Positions 52,270-62,231 of a stretch of DNA of 64,000 nt are shown here, piece after piece. Within the stretch, counting starts at the first letter, position 1; the number at the start of each line of letters is the position of its first letter. The stretch spans positions 647,001 through 711,000 of the forward strand of contig CAJNDS010002202.1 of assembly GCA_905221605.1 (NCBI GenBank), written 5' to 3'. The stretch comes from Symbiodinium natans (lineage: Eukaryota; Sar; Dinophyceae; Suessiales; Symbiodiniaceae). The notes beneath the pieces are model-generated. The model was not told where the DNA came from. It did not search any database and worked only from the letters and a program-made list of their open reading frames with translations. A program made the position numbers and the translations under genes.

Positions 52270-52331
52270 ATATCCGGTCGCTCTTGGGGCTGTGAGGGAT
52301 TCTGGATCGAAGAAGAGCCCTGTGCTGATCC
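52270..52331 (-). CDS. Exon, gene unidentified
   Basis: Twenty codons plus two bases read GSAQGSSSIQNPSQPQERPD. The acceptor is TTCGCTCCTCAG and the donor is AT|GTAACC. Confidence 0.62.
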
Positions 52332-52464
52332 CTGAGGAGCGAAGTGCCGGTTCGGTGATGTAGGGTTTAGGGTTTGGGGTTTGGGGTTTAGGGTTTAGGG
52401 TTTAGGGTTTAGGGTTTAGGGTTTCGGGTGTGGGGTTTAGGGTCTTTTTTGTGGCCTGAAGTAC

Positions 52465-52506
52465 TTGAAGCTGGTGGGATGCTGAGCCACTCCCTGTTCG
52501 ATAGTC
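52465..52506 (-). CDS. Exon, gene unidentified
   Basis: Fourteen whole codons read DYRTGSGSASHQLQ. The acceptor is TGCGTCGAG and the donor is CAA|GTACTTC. Another acceptor inside would give GVAQHPTSFKYFRPQ. Confidence 0.5.
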
Positions 52507-53317
52507 CTCGACGCAAGGTTTAGGGTTTAGGGTTTAGGGTTTAGGGTTTAGGGTTTACGGTTTAGGGTTTAGGGTTTAGGGTTTAACGGATCTGAGTTGG
52601 GAGTTTGGGAATGAGCAAACTCTTCTATACCCAAGAGTAACCGAGGAACAAAAAGGGTGGCCTTTTGTTGGTTCTAAAGGGCAGAATCATAAGGGAACCC
52701 AAACCCTAAACCCTAAACCCTAAACCCCGAAACCCCTAAACCCTAAACCCTAAACTCTACATCAAAAAACAAGGAACAAGGGCCTACTCTGGGTCCTAGC
52801 CATATGTTAATCCCTGTTCCCCTAGGAAGAAAAAAGGATCCTTTTTGTTTATATATAAGAAAGCCCATAACCCAAAAAGTAAAAAGGATCCCTAACACTG
52901 ATTTAGATATACAAGTGCCACACTCCCTAGAAAGAACTGGGAAGCTACAGACTCCTCTGTACAGAACAGGGTTCTAGGGTGGAGACTCGTGTAGGATTTA
53001 GGGTTTAGGGTTTAGGGTTTAGGGTTTAGGGTTTAGGGTTGAGGGTTGAGGGTTGAGGGTTTAGGGTTTAGGGTTTAGGGTTTAGGGGTTTTTGCAGGTC
53101 CTGGAGATCCTTGTGTTGGGGAGGCACCTCCCCCTACCCACTCCCACCCCCGTACCTTGAGATCCGAGGCTTACGGGACTAGGGTCCATAGGGCTTTGTG
53201 ATTCTAAAACCCTAAACCCCTAAACCCCTAAACTCCTAAACCCCTTAACCCCTAACCCTAAACCCTGAACCCTACACCCTTTATAAAATCAAAAATAAGG
53301 GCTTAGGGCATCGCCAC

Positions 53318-53370
53318 TTTTGTTGCTCGCAGCGTGCGGCTGGGCCAAGCCAGGTGCGAACACAAACCTT
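53318..53370 (-). CDS. Exon, gene unidentified
   Basis: The 53 bp read RFVFAPGLAQPHAASNK. The acceptor is AAACCCTCAG, from the repeat, and the donor is A|GTGGCG. Confidence 0.58.
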
Positions 53371-53372
53371 CT

Positions 53373-53468
53373 GAGGGTTTAGGGTTTAGGGTTTAGGGTT
53401 TAGGGTTTAGGGTTTAGGGTTTAGGGTTTAGGGTTTAGGGTTTAGGGTTTAGGGTTTAGGGTTTAGGG
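53373..53468 (+). repeat. TTTAGGG array
   Basis: About 13 perfect units, starting within 3 bp of the acceptor of exon 53318-53370. Confidence 0.95.
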
Positions 53469-53769
53469 CGAGTGGTCTGCTATATAAGGGGTTTAGGGCT
53501 TTTAGGGCTTCAGGGAGCTTAGGGCTTTTAGGGTTTGGGGTTTGGGAATTATGCGTTTAGGGTTTAGGGTTTAGGGCTTAGGGTTTAGGGTTTAGGGTTT
53601 AGGGTTTAGGGCCCCTTTAAACTCCTATGTTAAACTGCAGAGTCAGGGGTTCTCATGGCAGCCAGAAACGGGTTCGGGGCTAGGGGTTCGGGGTTCAGGG
53701 TCTAGGTCTAGGGTGTATAGGGTTTAGAGAACTAAACAATAAACCCTAAACCCTAAACCCTCAAATTGC

Positions 53770-53857
53770 CTGACAGTTGGGGGTGTGCCGAGAAAGGGCG
53801 TGGATTGCGATCTCCCCGAACTTGCGGCTTTGGGCCCAGCGGAGGGTGCACGTAAGA
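53770..53857 (-). CDS. Exon with GC donor, right edge uncertain
   Basis: It reads LTCTLRWAQSRKFGEIAIHA and LSRHTPNCQ. The donor is CAG|GCAATTTG. The sequence upstream (CCCTAAATCGTC) offers no AG at the start of the good frame, so the acceptor may be the internal CGCAAG. Confidence 0.55.
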
Positions 53858-54059
53858 CGATTTAGGGTTTAGAGTTTAGAGTTTAGGGTTTAGGCTTAGG
53901 GTTTAGGGTTTAGGGTTTAGGGTTTAGGGTTTAGGGTTTAGGGTTTAGGGTTTAGGGTTTAGGGTTTAGGGTTATTGTTTAGGGTTTAGGGTTTAGGGTT
54001 TAGGGTTCGTTCCTCCCTGGTCATGGATCAAAGTGCCGAAGTCAGCTGCCACTCAGTAC

Positions 54060-54123
54060 TCCTGCACTGAAGGCCTGGACAGTTTGGGGGAGCTTGGCTT
54101 CAGACCGGCCATTCGAGTGCAAA
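54060..54123 (-). CDS. Exon, gene unidentified
   Basis: One base plus 21 codons read LHSNGRSEAKLPQTVQAFSA and on. The acceptor is TTCCGGCAG and the donor is GGA|GTACTG. Confidence 0.65.
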
Positions 54124-54249
54124 CTGCCGGAATACCCAGAACCCTCCCCCTCCCCTCCATATAACCTCCCTAAACCCTAAACCCTAAACCCTAAACCCTA
54201 AACCCTAAACCCTAAGCCCTAAACTGGCCCTCAACCCTCAGCCCTGAAC

Positions 54250-54314
54250 CCTGCGGTTTGGGGGCCCGCAGGCCGTCGCAACGCGCGGTTTGGGATCCTC
54301 CGGTTGACACAACA
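54250..54314 (-). CDS. Exon, gene unidentified
   Basis: Two bases plus 21 codons read LCQPEDPKPRVATACGPPNR and on. The acceptor TTCTCTCTTGTAG has the best pyrimidine tract of the window. The donor is AGG|GTTCAGGG. Phase matches 54628-54667. Confidence 0.7.
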
Positions 54315-54627
54315 CTACAAGAGAGAACTTACGAAGAAGCCAATCGGGTTTAGGGTCTAGGGTTTAGGGTTTAGGGTTTAGGGTTTAGGGCTTAGGGCTT
54401 AGGGTCCAACCAAGCAACCTGCACATTGATAAACAGAATCACAGAACTGAGTCCATGAGCTGTTGGGCGGCTAAGCGTTTTCAGTCCCCAACTGATCATT
54501 GACAGCGGCAACACTCTGTTAAACCCCAAGACTTAAAACCCTAAACCCTAAACCCTAAACCCTAAACCCTAAACCCTTTGTTGAACCCCAAGACCTAAAT
54601 CCTAAACCCTAAACCCTAACCCCAAAC

Positions 54628-54667
54628 GGGCTTTCAGGGCTTCGAGTTCAAAAGCCTTCGGATGCTC
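54628..54667 (-). CDS. Exon, gene unidentified
   Basis: Thirteen codons plus one base read EHPKAFELEALKA. The acceptor is AGGGGCAG and the donor is C|GTTTGGGG. Confidence 0.58.
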
Positions 54668-54928
54668 CTGCCCCTAAACCCTAAACCCTAAACCCTAAAC
54701 CCTAAACCCTAAACCCTAAACCCTAAACCCTAAACCCTAAACCCTAAACCCTAAACCCTAAGGGGCCTGGAGGTGTCTAGCTTCCTAAGCCCGAAGTCCT
54801 ACACCCGAAGCCCCCAAAAATGAGCCCAAACACCCCGAAGCCACTTCTACCCTCCTGGAGAGGGTTTTAGGGTTTAGGGTTTAGGGTTTAGGGTTTAGGG
54901 TTTTCCCCCCCCCATGCCCCCAAAAAAC

Positions 54929-54982
54929 CTTGGCATCTACACTTAAGCCGTCCCCGGCAGCTGCTGTCTGCCAGGCGTCATG
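54929..54982 (-). CDS. Exon, gene unidentified
   Basis: Eighteen whole codons read HDAWQTAAAGDGLSVDAK. The acceptor is ATCGCTGGCAG and the donor is AAG|GTTTTTTGG. The same frame reads FWEDFPHRWQ just upstream, so the true start may be near 55012. Confidence 0.58.
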
Positions 54983-55288
54983 CTGCCAGCGATGTGGGAA
55001 ATCCTCCCAGAAACGTTTAGAGTTTAGGGTTAGGGTTTAGGGTTTAGGGTTTAGGGTTTAGGGTTTAGGGTTCAGGGTTTAGGGTTTAGGGCCCAGGATT
55101 TAGGGTTCGGGTTTGGGAACCTGCAAAGCATGGACACAGCGAAAGCAGCCCCCCCGGCGTGCAAACCCTAAACCTTAAGCCCCTAACCTCTTAACCCCTA
55201 AACCCTAAACCCTAAAGCCTAAACCCTAAACCCTAAACCCTAAACCCTAAACCCTAACCCCTAAACCCCTAACCCCCCAACCCCGAAC

Positions 55289-55352
55289 CCACTTTAAGCT
55301 CCGCTCAAAGAGCCCTCCGCTGCAACATGGGATGCTCCGGGGCTTGCTGATC
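55289..55352 (-). CDS. Exon, gene unidentified
   Basis: One base plus 21 codons read ISKPRSIPCCSGGLFERSLK and on. The acceptor is AGGGTGTCAG and the donor is TGG|GTTCGGGG. Confidence 0.6.
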
Positions 55353-55683
55353 CTGACACCCTAAACCCTAAACCCTAAACCAGGGTTCAGGGCTAATGGT
55401 TTTCGGATCATGCTTTTTTGGAAAGGTGGATGGGCGGCATCCCTACCAAAAGGTCATGCAACACCCGAAGCCTTCACATCGTGGCCACATGGCCAAAAAC
55501 TTAACGTTTAGGTACCTCATTAATCCGAAAAAAGACAAAGGAATTCAAAGGGTACAGCAAAGAACCGCAAGGATATGGGGAGTTAATCCGAGACTATGGG
55601 CGATTTCCGGTTGCTAACCTATACGGGACATGCTGCAATAGACCCCCTTCTGATGAAGCGCGCAAATGGGACCCAAACTGAAA

Positions 55684-56000
55684 AAACAGATAGTCAGACA
55701 CTCAGCAGGTCAGACACGCAGACGCTCCAGATCTACTTACAGTCCAGAACATTGAATGTCTGACCGTCTGACAATCTGAGTTTTCTACGTGTCTGAGTGT
55801 CTGAACGTCTGTGTATTCCAAGTGTCTGAATGTCTCAATGCCTGATGCTCCGACTGTATGAGCTTTCTGGGTGTCTGTGGTCTGACTGCCTGACCCACTG
55901 ACTGTTTGGGAATATCTAAGACCCTGAATGGCTCAATGTTTGAGTTCTCTGAGCGTTTGAGTGTCTGAGTGTCTGAGGGTCAGACTGCCTGAGTGTCTAC
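55684..56000 (+). repeat. Degenerate TGTCTGA repeat tract
   Basis: GTCTGA, TGTCTGAG, GTCAGAC and relatives occur about 30 times in 310 bp at irregular spacing of roughly 8-12 bp. It is unrelated to the telomere-like arrays. No coding sense was found. Confidence 0.75.
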
Positions 56001-56060
56001 TTTGCGGTGAACTGATATCCTAAACCCTAAACCCTAAACTTTAAACCCAAAACCCTAAAC

Positions 56061-56168
56061 CCTCGAATCCCCAGCCCATGCTCTGGCCTCTGGCAAGTCT
56101 TCGTCCTCGTCTTCGTCCTCGTCTTCGTCCGTGCCGAGTCCATAGGTCGTAATCCGATCTGGGGAAGT
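56061..56168 (-). CDS. Exon with an Asp/Glu repeat
   Basis: Thirty-six whole codons read TSPDRITTYGLGTDEDED, run on as Asp/Glu, and end PEARAWAGDSR. The acceptor is GTGTTACAG and the donor is AGG|GTTTAGGG. Phase 0 matches 56485-56565. Confidence 0.7.
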
Positions 56169-56484
56169 CTGTAACACCCCCCCTAAACCCTAAACCCTAA
56201 ACCCTAAAGCCTAAACCCTAAACCCTAAACCCTAAACTCTCGGGCTTGTGATTTAGGGTTTGGGGTATAGGGTTTAGGGTTTGGCCTACTACAACCCTTA
56301 ACCCTAAGCCACACAGGGTTTAGGGCTCAGGGCTACTAAAACCTCAAGCAACCCTAGGGTTTAGGAATTAGGGTTTATGGTTTCGGTCTACCAAAACCTT
56401 CAACCCTCAACCCAACGAAACCCTAAACCCTAAACCCTAAAACCTAAACCCCCAAGCCTAAACCCTAAACCCTAAACCCTAAAC

Positions 56485-56565
56485 CCCAGGAGATGGCACT
56501 GCGAGTCTCGAGCCTGACAGTTTCGACTGAAATTCGCGGAGGTCCTCCTCGCTGGCCATGCGGCC
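56485..56565 (-). CDS. Exon, gene unidentified
   Basis: Twenty-seven whole codons read GRMASEEDLREFQSKLSGSR and on. The acceptor is GAAACCTAAG and the donor is GGG|GTTTAGGG. Confidence 0.72.
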
Positions 56566-56805
56566 CTTAGGTTTCAGAGTTTAGGGTTTAGGGTTAGGAT
56601 TTAGAGTGGAGGGTATTTAGGGTTTAGGGCTTAGGGTTTAGGGTATAGGGTTCAGGGCTTAGGGTTTAGGGTGTAGGAACGCAAAACCTACTTTTTTGTA
56701 GGTTTTGACTACAAAGCCCTCTGTGGAATTCTTAGGTAACATACAAAGAAGCTAGGGCTTAGGGTTTAGGGTTTAGGGATTTCTTGGGTTTGTGACGAAT
56801 CTTGC

Positions 56806-56958
56806 TCGGTCGCCCAGAAGCCCAGGATTAAAGGGAGCCATTTTTGTTGCATATATAGAGGTTTATAAGGGAACCTAAACCCCCCTAAACCCCCCTAAAC
56901 CCTAAACCCTAAACCCTGAACCCTAAACCCCCCCCCCCCCCAAAGCAAAAAAAACAAT

Positions 56959-56996
<38 letters not shown>

Positions 56997-57022
56997 GAAT
57001 AAGGGTACTACTGGGCATCTGG
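56806..57022. repeat. F1 element with large internal insertions
   Basis: GGTCGCCCAGAAGCCCAGG and GGGTACTACTGGGCATCTGG are the F1 ends. CCCTAAA units, a C tract, an A tract and an (AT)n run are inserted between. Confidence 0.55.
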
Positions 57023-57479
57023 GCTGTGACTGTTGCCCGGAAAATAGCTTAGGGCTTCGGCATGTGAAGGTCGTCAGGACTTGAGCTTAGAGTTTCCAGA
57101 AATGTCAGACGTTTAGGGTTTCGGGTTTAGGGTTGTTTAGGGTTTAGGTTTTAGGGTCTTACAAACATCGCGTCGTCGTGTTCAACCAACCCATCCACCA
57201 CAACGCAAAAGCAAGCTCTTGTCGCAGAGTTGCTCCCCGCCGAAAGCCTAAACCCAAGCCGATACTTACACGCGCGTTTGCAAAACGGAGGGCGCTCGCA
57301 GGCAATGATCTGTCAGCTGGAGATGTGCTCAAGTTTCGAGCCCAGGGTTGGGGGCCTCAGGGTTCGATGATGAGGGTATGCAGTGCTTCGCTCAAGCTTT
57401 TTGCCTATAGGGCTTGAGGTTTAATTACGGTTTAGGGGAAAATGACCACCACCGCCGAGCTTCTCGAAAGTGTGCGGAC

Positions 57480-57545
57480 GGGTTCCACGCACAGCGGATG
57501 GTGCGGCAGCATACTTTGAGCAGTTTGCCATCTACCTTGGCGTCA
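57480..57545 (-). CDS. Exon, gene unidentified
   Basis: The 66 bp read DAKVDGKLLKVCCRTIRCAW and on. The acceptor is GGGTGCCAG and the donor is CC|GTCCGC. Confidence 0.55.
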
Positions 57546-57973
57546 CTGGCACCCTACTTTGGAGAACGAGGCCTTCGTTGCCCTAAACCCTAAGGCTCCA
57601 ATTATGCAAATAATACCTACATTGGGGTCGAAAACCTAAACCCTAAACCCTAAAGTCTGCAAACAATACCTACTGTGGGCTATCTGGAGCCTTAGGGAAA
57701 CCCCTAAACCCTAAACCCTAAACCCCAGAGCCCAAATCTCACAACCCTAAAGTCCTACCTTGTATCCCCACCAGAACCCGTGGCAGCCACGGACAGATGA
57801 TCCTACAATTTGGGTTAGGGTTTGGGGTTTGGGTTTAGGGTTTAGGGTTCCAGCAGACCAAGCAGCCCTGACACCTACATCTGAGGCCGGCGCGAGATGG
57901 TTTAGGGTTTAGGGTTGAGGGGTTCTCCTTCCCGTCACGCAGGAGTTTCTGAGAATGCGAAACCGTCGGGAAC

Positions 57974-58012
57974 CTATGCAAAAACTGGAGCTGATGGACG
58001 CTTCACCAATCA
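57974..58012 (-). CDS. Small exon
   Basis: The 39 bp read IGEASISSSFCI. The acceptor is GCCCTCCTCCCAG and the donor is G|GTTCCC. Confidence 0.5.
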
Positions 58013-58064
58013 CTGGGAGGAGGGCCTTCTTGCACCCAAGCCTGAACCACCCTAAAACATAAAC

Positions 58065-58097
58065 CCTGGGCAAGTGGATGCAACTTTGCGCTTGCGC
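58065..58097 (-). CDS. Small exon
   Basis: The 33 bp read RKRKVASTCP. The acceptor is AATAGCCTGAG and the donor is GG|GTTTATG. Confidence 0.48.
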
Positions 58098-58355
58098 CTC
58101 AGGCTATTAAATCTACGTTCATGTGTGGCTGTTCTAAAGTAGCGTCCCATGAAGGTTGAGAGTTTGGAGCTTAGGCTTGAACAAAAACCGTGCGCTCAGG
58201 ACTCCGGCGAGAGGACCGCACCCTAAACCCTGCGAACTGTAAACCCTAAACCCTCAGCCCTAAACCCATAAACCCTGCAAACCCTAAACCCTCAACCCTA
58301 AACCCATAAACCCTAAACCCTCAACCCTAAACCCATAAACCCTGCAACCCTAAAC

Positions 58356-58405
58356 CCGGCTGCGCCGAGGTGCCATTTGCTTGGCGACCTTGTTGAATCC
58401 CTTGC
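58356..58405 (-). CDS. Exon, gene unidentified
   Basis: Two bases plus 16 codons read KGFNKVAKQMAPRRSR. The acceptor is CACCGAGTGCAG and the donor is CGG|GTTTAGGG. Confidence 0.6.
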
Positions 58406-58518
58406 CTGCACTCGGTGGAGAGGGGAGGGGTTCGGAACACCAAGAGCCCTAAACCTAAACCCTGAAGGTTTAGGGTTTGGAATTTAGGGTTCAGCGTTGA
58501 ACACCCTCAACCCTGAAC

Positions 58519-58590
58519 CCTAGATCTTGGATTAGATGGGCGCAAAGCTAACAGACTAAGGCTCATGCAAGGGTCAGGTCGTTCGCTGGC
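58519..58590 (-). CDS. Exon, gene unidentified
   Basis: Twenty-four whole codons read ASERPDPCMSLSLLALRPSN and on. The acceptor is TCAACAAGAG and the donor is AGG|GTTCAGGG. Confidence 0.58.
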
Positions 58591-58977
58591 CTCTTGTTGA
58601 ACCCCTAAACCCTACACCCTAAACCCTAAACCCGAAACCCGAAACCCTAAACCCGAAACCCTAAACCCTAAACCCTAAACCCAACCTAAGGAGTGTCGTT
58701 TTAGGGGCCCAAGCTTTGAGTCACTCGCACTCTACACGCAAGAAGCCCTGAAGCCTACACTCTAGGTGTTCTACCCTTGGACCCTAAAGGTTGTACCCTC
58801 AGGCTTGGAAGGGGCCCTCCTTAAGGCCCTTAAGGCTATACTCCCCTTAGAACTAGGGTTTAGGGTTTAGGGTTTAGGGTTTAGGGTTTAAGGTTTAGTT
58901 GGTTGGGTCTGCTTTCAGGCGCAGCGTCTACTTGTCGTTAGTTACCCTAAGCCCTATAAGCCCTAAACCCCATAAAC

Positions 58978-59032
58978 CCCCCTGCATCCGTCCATCTGCC
59001 TGTCGCATTGCACGCAGAGGACCGAGCGGCGT
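58978..59032 (-). CDS. Exon, gene unidentified
   Basis: One base plus 18 codons read RRSVLCVQCDRQMDGCRG, with a CX2C pair. The acceptor is AACGGTAAAG and the donor is GGG|GTTTATGG. Confidence 0.55.
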
Positions 59033-59612
59033 CTTTACCGTTCGCAGTGGTCACACTAAACCCTAAACCCTAAACCCTAAACCCTAATCGTCTAGTTGTT
59101 GATCTTCCACAGTGCTTTAGGATTCAGGGCTTAGGGTTTTTCGGCCAAAGGGCCAGGGGCCGATGCTCACTGCCTGTTAGGGTTTAGGGTTTAGGGTGTA
59201 GGGTTTAGGGTTTAGGGTTTAGGATTTACGGCTTAGGGCTTAGGGTGTAATGTTGCACCCGCAATATTCTAGGGGGCCGCTATTATGAAAAGTTTTCCGG
59301 CTATTCAGGATCTGGACCCTCTGTTTTGGGGGTCCGCAATAATGAAAAGATTTCGGGCCGGGCCTGTTTTTTTCAAATGGTTTTTGAGTCAAGTTCCCAG
59401 ATCCCAAACTAAGAAGAGAGCTCATTTCTCTGCCCCCCCCCCCACCCCCCCCCCCGACTGTTTGGGGCCTTTTTTTTATTCAGGGTCGCGACTGTTGAGG
59501 GGGGGGGGGGGGTAACTTATTAAAGCAGGTCCAACATTAGGGTTTAGGGTTTAGGGCTTAGGGTTTAGAGCTGGAAGGTTCATAAGTTGAGGACCCGTTT
59601 GAAGACGGAGAA

Positions 59613-59661
59613 TCAGGGAGCAGCTGCTTCCACGAAACGTTCCGCATGCTTGGAGGTTATG
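59613..59661 (-). CDS. Probable last exon of a host gene
   Basis: One base plus 15 codons read ITSKHAERFVEAAAP, then TGA. The acceptor is CGGTCCTTCAG. A GT donor inside (TTC|GTGGAAG) is the alternative. Confidence 0.5.
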
Positions 59662-60052
59662 CTGAAGGACCGATCCCCAAAATCTGCGATTTGGGGTTTA
59701 GGGTTTAGGGTTTGGGGTTTAGGGGTACAGTTTCGTACTTGACTTTGATAAGGCGCCCGAGAAACCGCGGCTCAAGTATGGTAACGAAACTCAGGCTCCG
59801 TCCTTTTACAAGAGCCCTGAACCCTTACAACCCCAAACCCGCTTGCAAGGGCTTAGGAATTGGGATCCGTGCTTATATAGGGCCGCAGAAACCACTAAGG
59901 ATCCTACCATTGGGGTAGAAGGGCCCCTACAAGCCTAGGGGGATTCTGGAAAACCATGTTTGTAGACTCCTTATTGCTTCTGCTTAAACCCTAAACCCTG
60001 AACCCTAAACCCTAAACCCTAAACCCTAAACACTAGCTTAAGCGGTCGGTAC

Positions 60053-60116
60053 TCGGCCTCGATGAGAGCATGACTCGCTGCCGGCCTCAACGACGGCACA
60101 GTCGGCCATACAGAAC
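60053..60116 (-). CDS. Exon, gene unidentified
   Basis: One base plus 21 codons read FCMADCAVVEAGSESCSHRG and on. The acceptor is CCCTCCGCAG and the donor is CGA|GTACCG. Confidence 0.68.
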
Positions 60117-60247
60117 CTGCGGAGGGGTTTAGGGTTTAGGGCTTAGGGTTTCGGGTTTAGGGCTTAGGACTTAGGGTTTGTAGGGTTGAGGGGGTTTGGG
60201 GTTCGGGGTTCGGGTTTGGGGTTTAGGGCTCCCTTGGGCCCCCGACG

Positions 60248-60293
60248 TTAAAAGGCAACAGCCGAAGCAAACCAAAAGACGATGAACCCGATC
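60248..60293 (-). CDS. Possible last exon with a hydrophobic end
   Basis: One base plus 14 codons read IGFIVFWFASAVAF, then TAA, a possible membrane tail. The acceptor is CTGCAATAG. A donor inside (TG|GTTTGCTTC) would make it internal. Confidence 0.48.
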
Positions 60294-60366
60294 CTATTGC
60301 AGTCTTTGGTTTGGGGAACCCTAAACCCTAAACCCTAAACCCTAAACCCTAAACCCTCAGAAACAC

Positions 60367-60416
60367 TCTGCACAATTCTCTGAGAAGTAGGCAGGGCGTG
60401 AATTTTACACGAGAGC
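60367..60416 (-). CDS. Exon, gene unidentified
   Basis: The 50 bp read LSCKIHALPTSQRIVQ. The acceptor is TTTTCTCCTCGCAG and the donor is A|GTGTTTC. Confidence 0.6.
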
Positions 60417-60531
60417 CTGCGAGGAGAAAAGCCCCAAAAAACCTCTAACCCCCAAACCCTAAACCCCCCAACTAGAATCCTTAAGCCCGAAACCCTGTAA
60501 ACTCGAAATCCTGAACCCTAGAATCCTAAAC

Positions 60532-60575
60532 CCTCCGCCCTGCCTGTGGTGATAGTCCTGCTGGGCTCTTTCTCC
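60532..60575 (-). CDS. Exon, gene unidentified
   Basis: Fourteen codons plus two bases read GERAQQDYHHRQGG. The acceptor is CTGTGGCGCAG and the donor is GG|GTTTAGG. Confidence 0.55.
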
Positions 60576-60689
60576 CTGCGCCACAGGTTTAGGGCTGAGG
60601 GTTTAGGGTCCGGAGTTCGGGAAATCGGGCTGAGATGTCCAAAAGGGGCAGGTAGCCCTAAACCCTAAGCCCTAAACCCTAAACCCAAC

Positions 60690-60715
60690 TTGTTCCCCAA
60701 TGGTCTTCGCACTCC
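60690..60715 (-). CDS. Small exon
   Basis: The 26 bp read GVRRPLGN. The acceptor is TTGCGTCTCAG and the donor is AA|GTTGGGTTTAGGG. Confidence 0.45.
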
Positions 60716-61089
60716 CTGAGACGCAACTTCCAAACCCTAAACCTCACTCCACTAAGGATCCTTCAGGGTTTAAGGTTCAGGGTTCAGGGTTCAGGGTTTA
60801 GGGTTTAGGATTTAGGGTTTAGGGTTTCAAGTTTTAGGATTTAGGGTTAGGGCTTCGGACTGATGGATCAATCCGCGCCCTGCACCGCTTTCAGGCCTTG
60901 GGGTGGGCACATGGGCACGGCATGGAAAAATAGGAAAGATCTATTTTTCACCTAAACCATATATATATATATAATACATATATCCCTAAACCCTAAACCC
61001 TAATCCCTACACCCTAAGCCCCAAACCCCATACCCTAAACCCCAAACCCGAAACCCTAAACCCCAAACCCTAAACCCTAAGCCCTAAAC

Positions 61090-61187
61090 CCCCAGGCGAA
61101 GGAATCCCAAAGGACGCTTTGCCTCACCCCAGCCCGAGAAGATCTCCCAGGTCACATTCGGCCCGCCGCGGGTCGCCTCGGCAGCGT
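61090..61187 (-). CDS. Exon, gene unidentified
   Basis: Two bases plus 32 codons read AAEATRGGPNVTWEIFSGWG, then EAKRPLGFLRLG. The acceptor is CCCAAGGCCAAG and the donor is GGG|GTTTAGGG. Confidence 0.74.
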
Positions 61188-61275
61188 CTTGGCCTTGGGT
61201 TTAAAGACCAAGAACCTTCCAGCCCCCTAGAGAAAAGAGGAACAGTCACAAGGATCCTCAAAAACAAACTTGGCT

Positions 61276-61363
61276 TGGCTACCTTAGGAGGGTAGTAAAC
61301 ATTAAAGCTGCCTTATGAGAAAAAAAGAAGCTCAGGATCTAAAGTTACAGAAAATCACCACAA
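61276..61363 (-). repeat. F5 element, diverged
   Basis: It keeps TTTGTGGTGATTTTCTGTAAC and CCCTCCTAAGG-type ends. No exon was recognised next to it. Confidence 0.55.
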
Positions 61364-61477
61364 ATAAACCCTAAACCCTAAACCCTAAGCCCTAAACCCT
61401 GAACCCTAAACCCTAAACCCTAAACCCTAAACCCAAAACCCTAAACCCTAACTTGGGGACCATTATCCTTGATTGAC

Positions 61478-61529
61478 TTCGTGAAGCGAGATTGGAAGAC
61501 TGGGGATTTTCCACAGCTCATAAGGACAG
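61478..61529 (-). CDS. Exon, gene unidentified
   Basis: One base plus 17 codons read CPYELWKIPSLPISLHE. The acceptor is GCCCCGAG and the donor is GAA|GTCAATC. Confidence 0.5.
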
Positions 61530-61544
61530 CTCGGGGCTTTGGCC

Positions 61545-61623
61545 CTAAACCCTAAACCCTAAACCCTAAACCCTAAACCCTAAACCCTAAACCCTAAACC
61601 CTAAACCCTAAACCCTAAACCCT
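61545..61623 (+). repeat. CCCTAAA array
   Basis: About 11 perfect units between exons 61478-61529 and 61673-61733. Confidence 0.95.
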
Positions 61624-61672
61624 CAGGTTTGTTTGGCATGAAGGGTTTAGGGCTGAGGGAAATTGGAGGAAC

Positions 61673-61733
61673 CCGCCGAGCGAAGACCCCAGCGACTCCT
61701 GCACCCCTTGGGAGCGCATGTTTCACATCTTCC
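61673..61733 (-). CDS. Exon, gene unidentified
   Basis: One base plus 20 codons read EDVKHALPRGAGVAGVFARR. The acceptor is AAACCCCACAG and the donor is CGG|GTTCCTCC. Confidence 0.68.
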
Positions 61734-62146
61734 CTGTGGGGTTTAGGGTTTAGGGTGTAGGGTTTAGGGTAGTCGTAAAAAGCAACTGAGTGTCCCAGCA
61801 TCTTGGGTTGATAGGGGTTGGGGGTCAAGTAGTTCGGGGGATCAGACGTTCCATTGAAATACCGTGAGACAGTTTCAGTGCAAACCGAAGCAAACCCTAG
61901 ACCCTTGATACATGAAATAAACATATTGGTATGGATGCGGTTTCTTGTGCTCCTGGGTTTGAAGGGTACCCGAAAAACTAGCGTGTGCCAGGAGTGTGGG
62001 TTTAAACGCGATGTCCCAAGCCTCCCATGTGGCTCATTTGATCCAAGCGTCCCCTCCCCTGACTAAACCCTGAACCCTGAACCCTAAACCCTAAACCCTA
62101 AACCCTAAACCCTAAAGCCACACGATCCCCGACGGGAACTCCAAAC

Positions 62147-62231
62147 CTTGAAGCCAGGCACCGGAAGCTCCATGTGATATGCTCCACACTTTGTGTCGCA
62201 GGTGTGCTTGTGCAACCTTGCCAAAGGATTC
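62147..62231 (-). CDS. Exon, gene unidentified
   Basis: One base plus 28 codons read NPLARLHKHTCDTKCGAYHM, then ELPVPGFK. The acceptor AAACCCTAG is the repeat itself and the donor is AAG|GTTTGGAG. Confidence 0.72.

Noticed and set aside
57178-57417. Plus-strand frame with AFAKRRALAGNDLSAGDVLK
   Set aside because: The minus strand also reads LTDHCLRAPSVLQTR between CTCCAG and GTAAGT. Neither strand could be preferred, so no gene was called.
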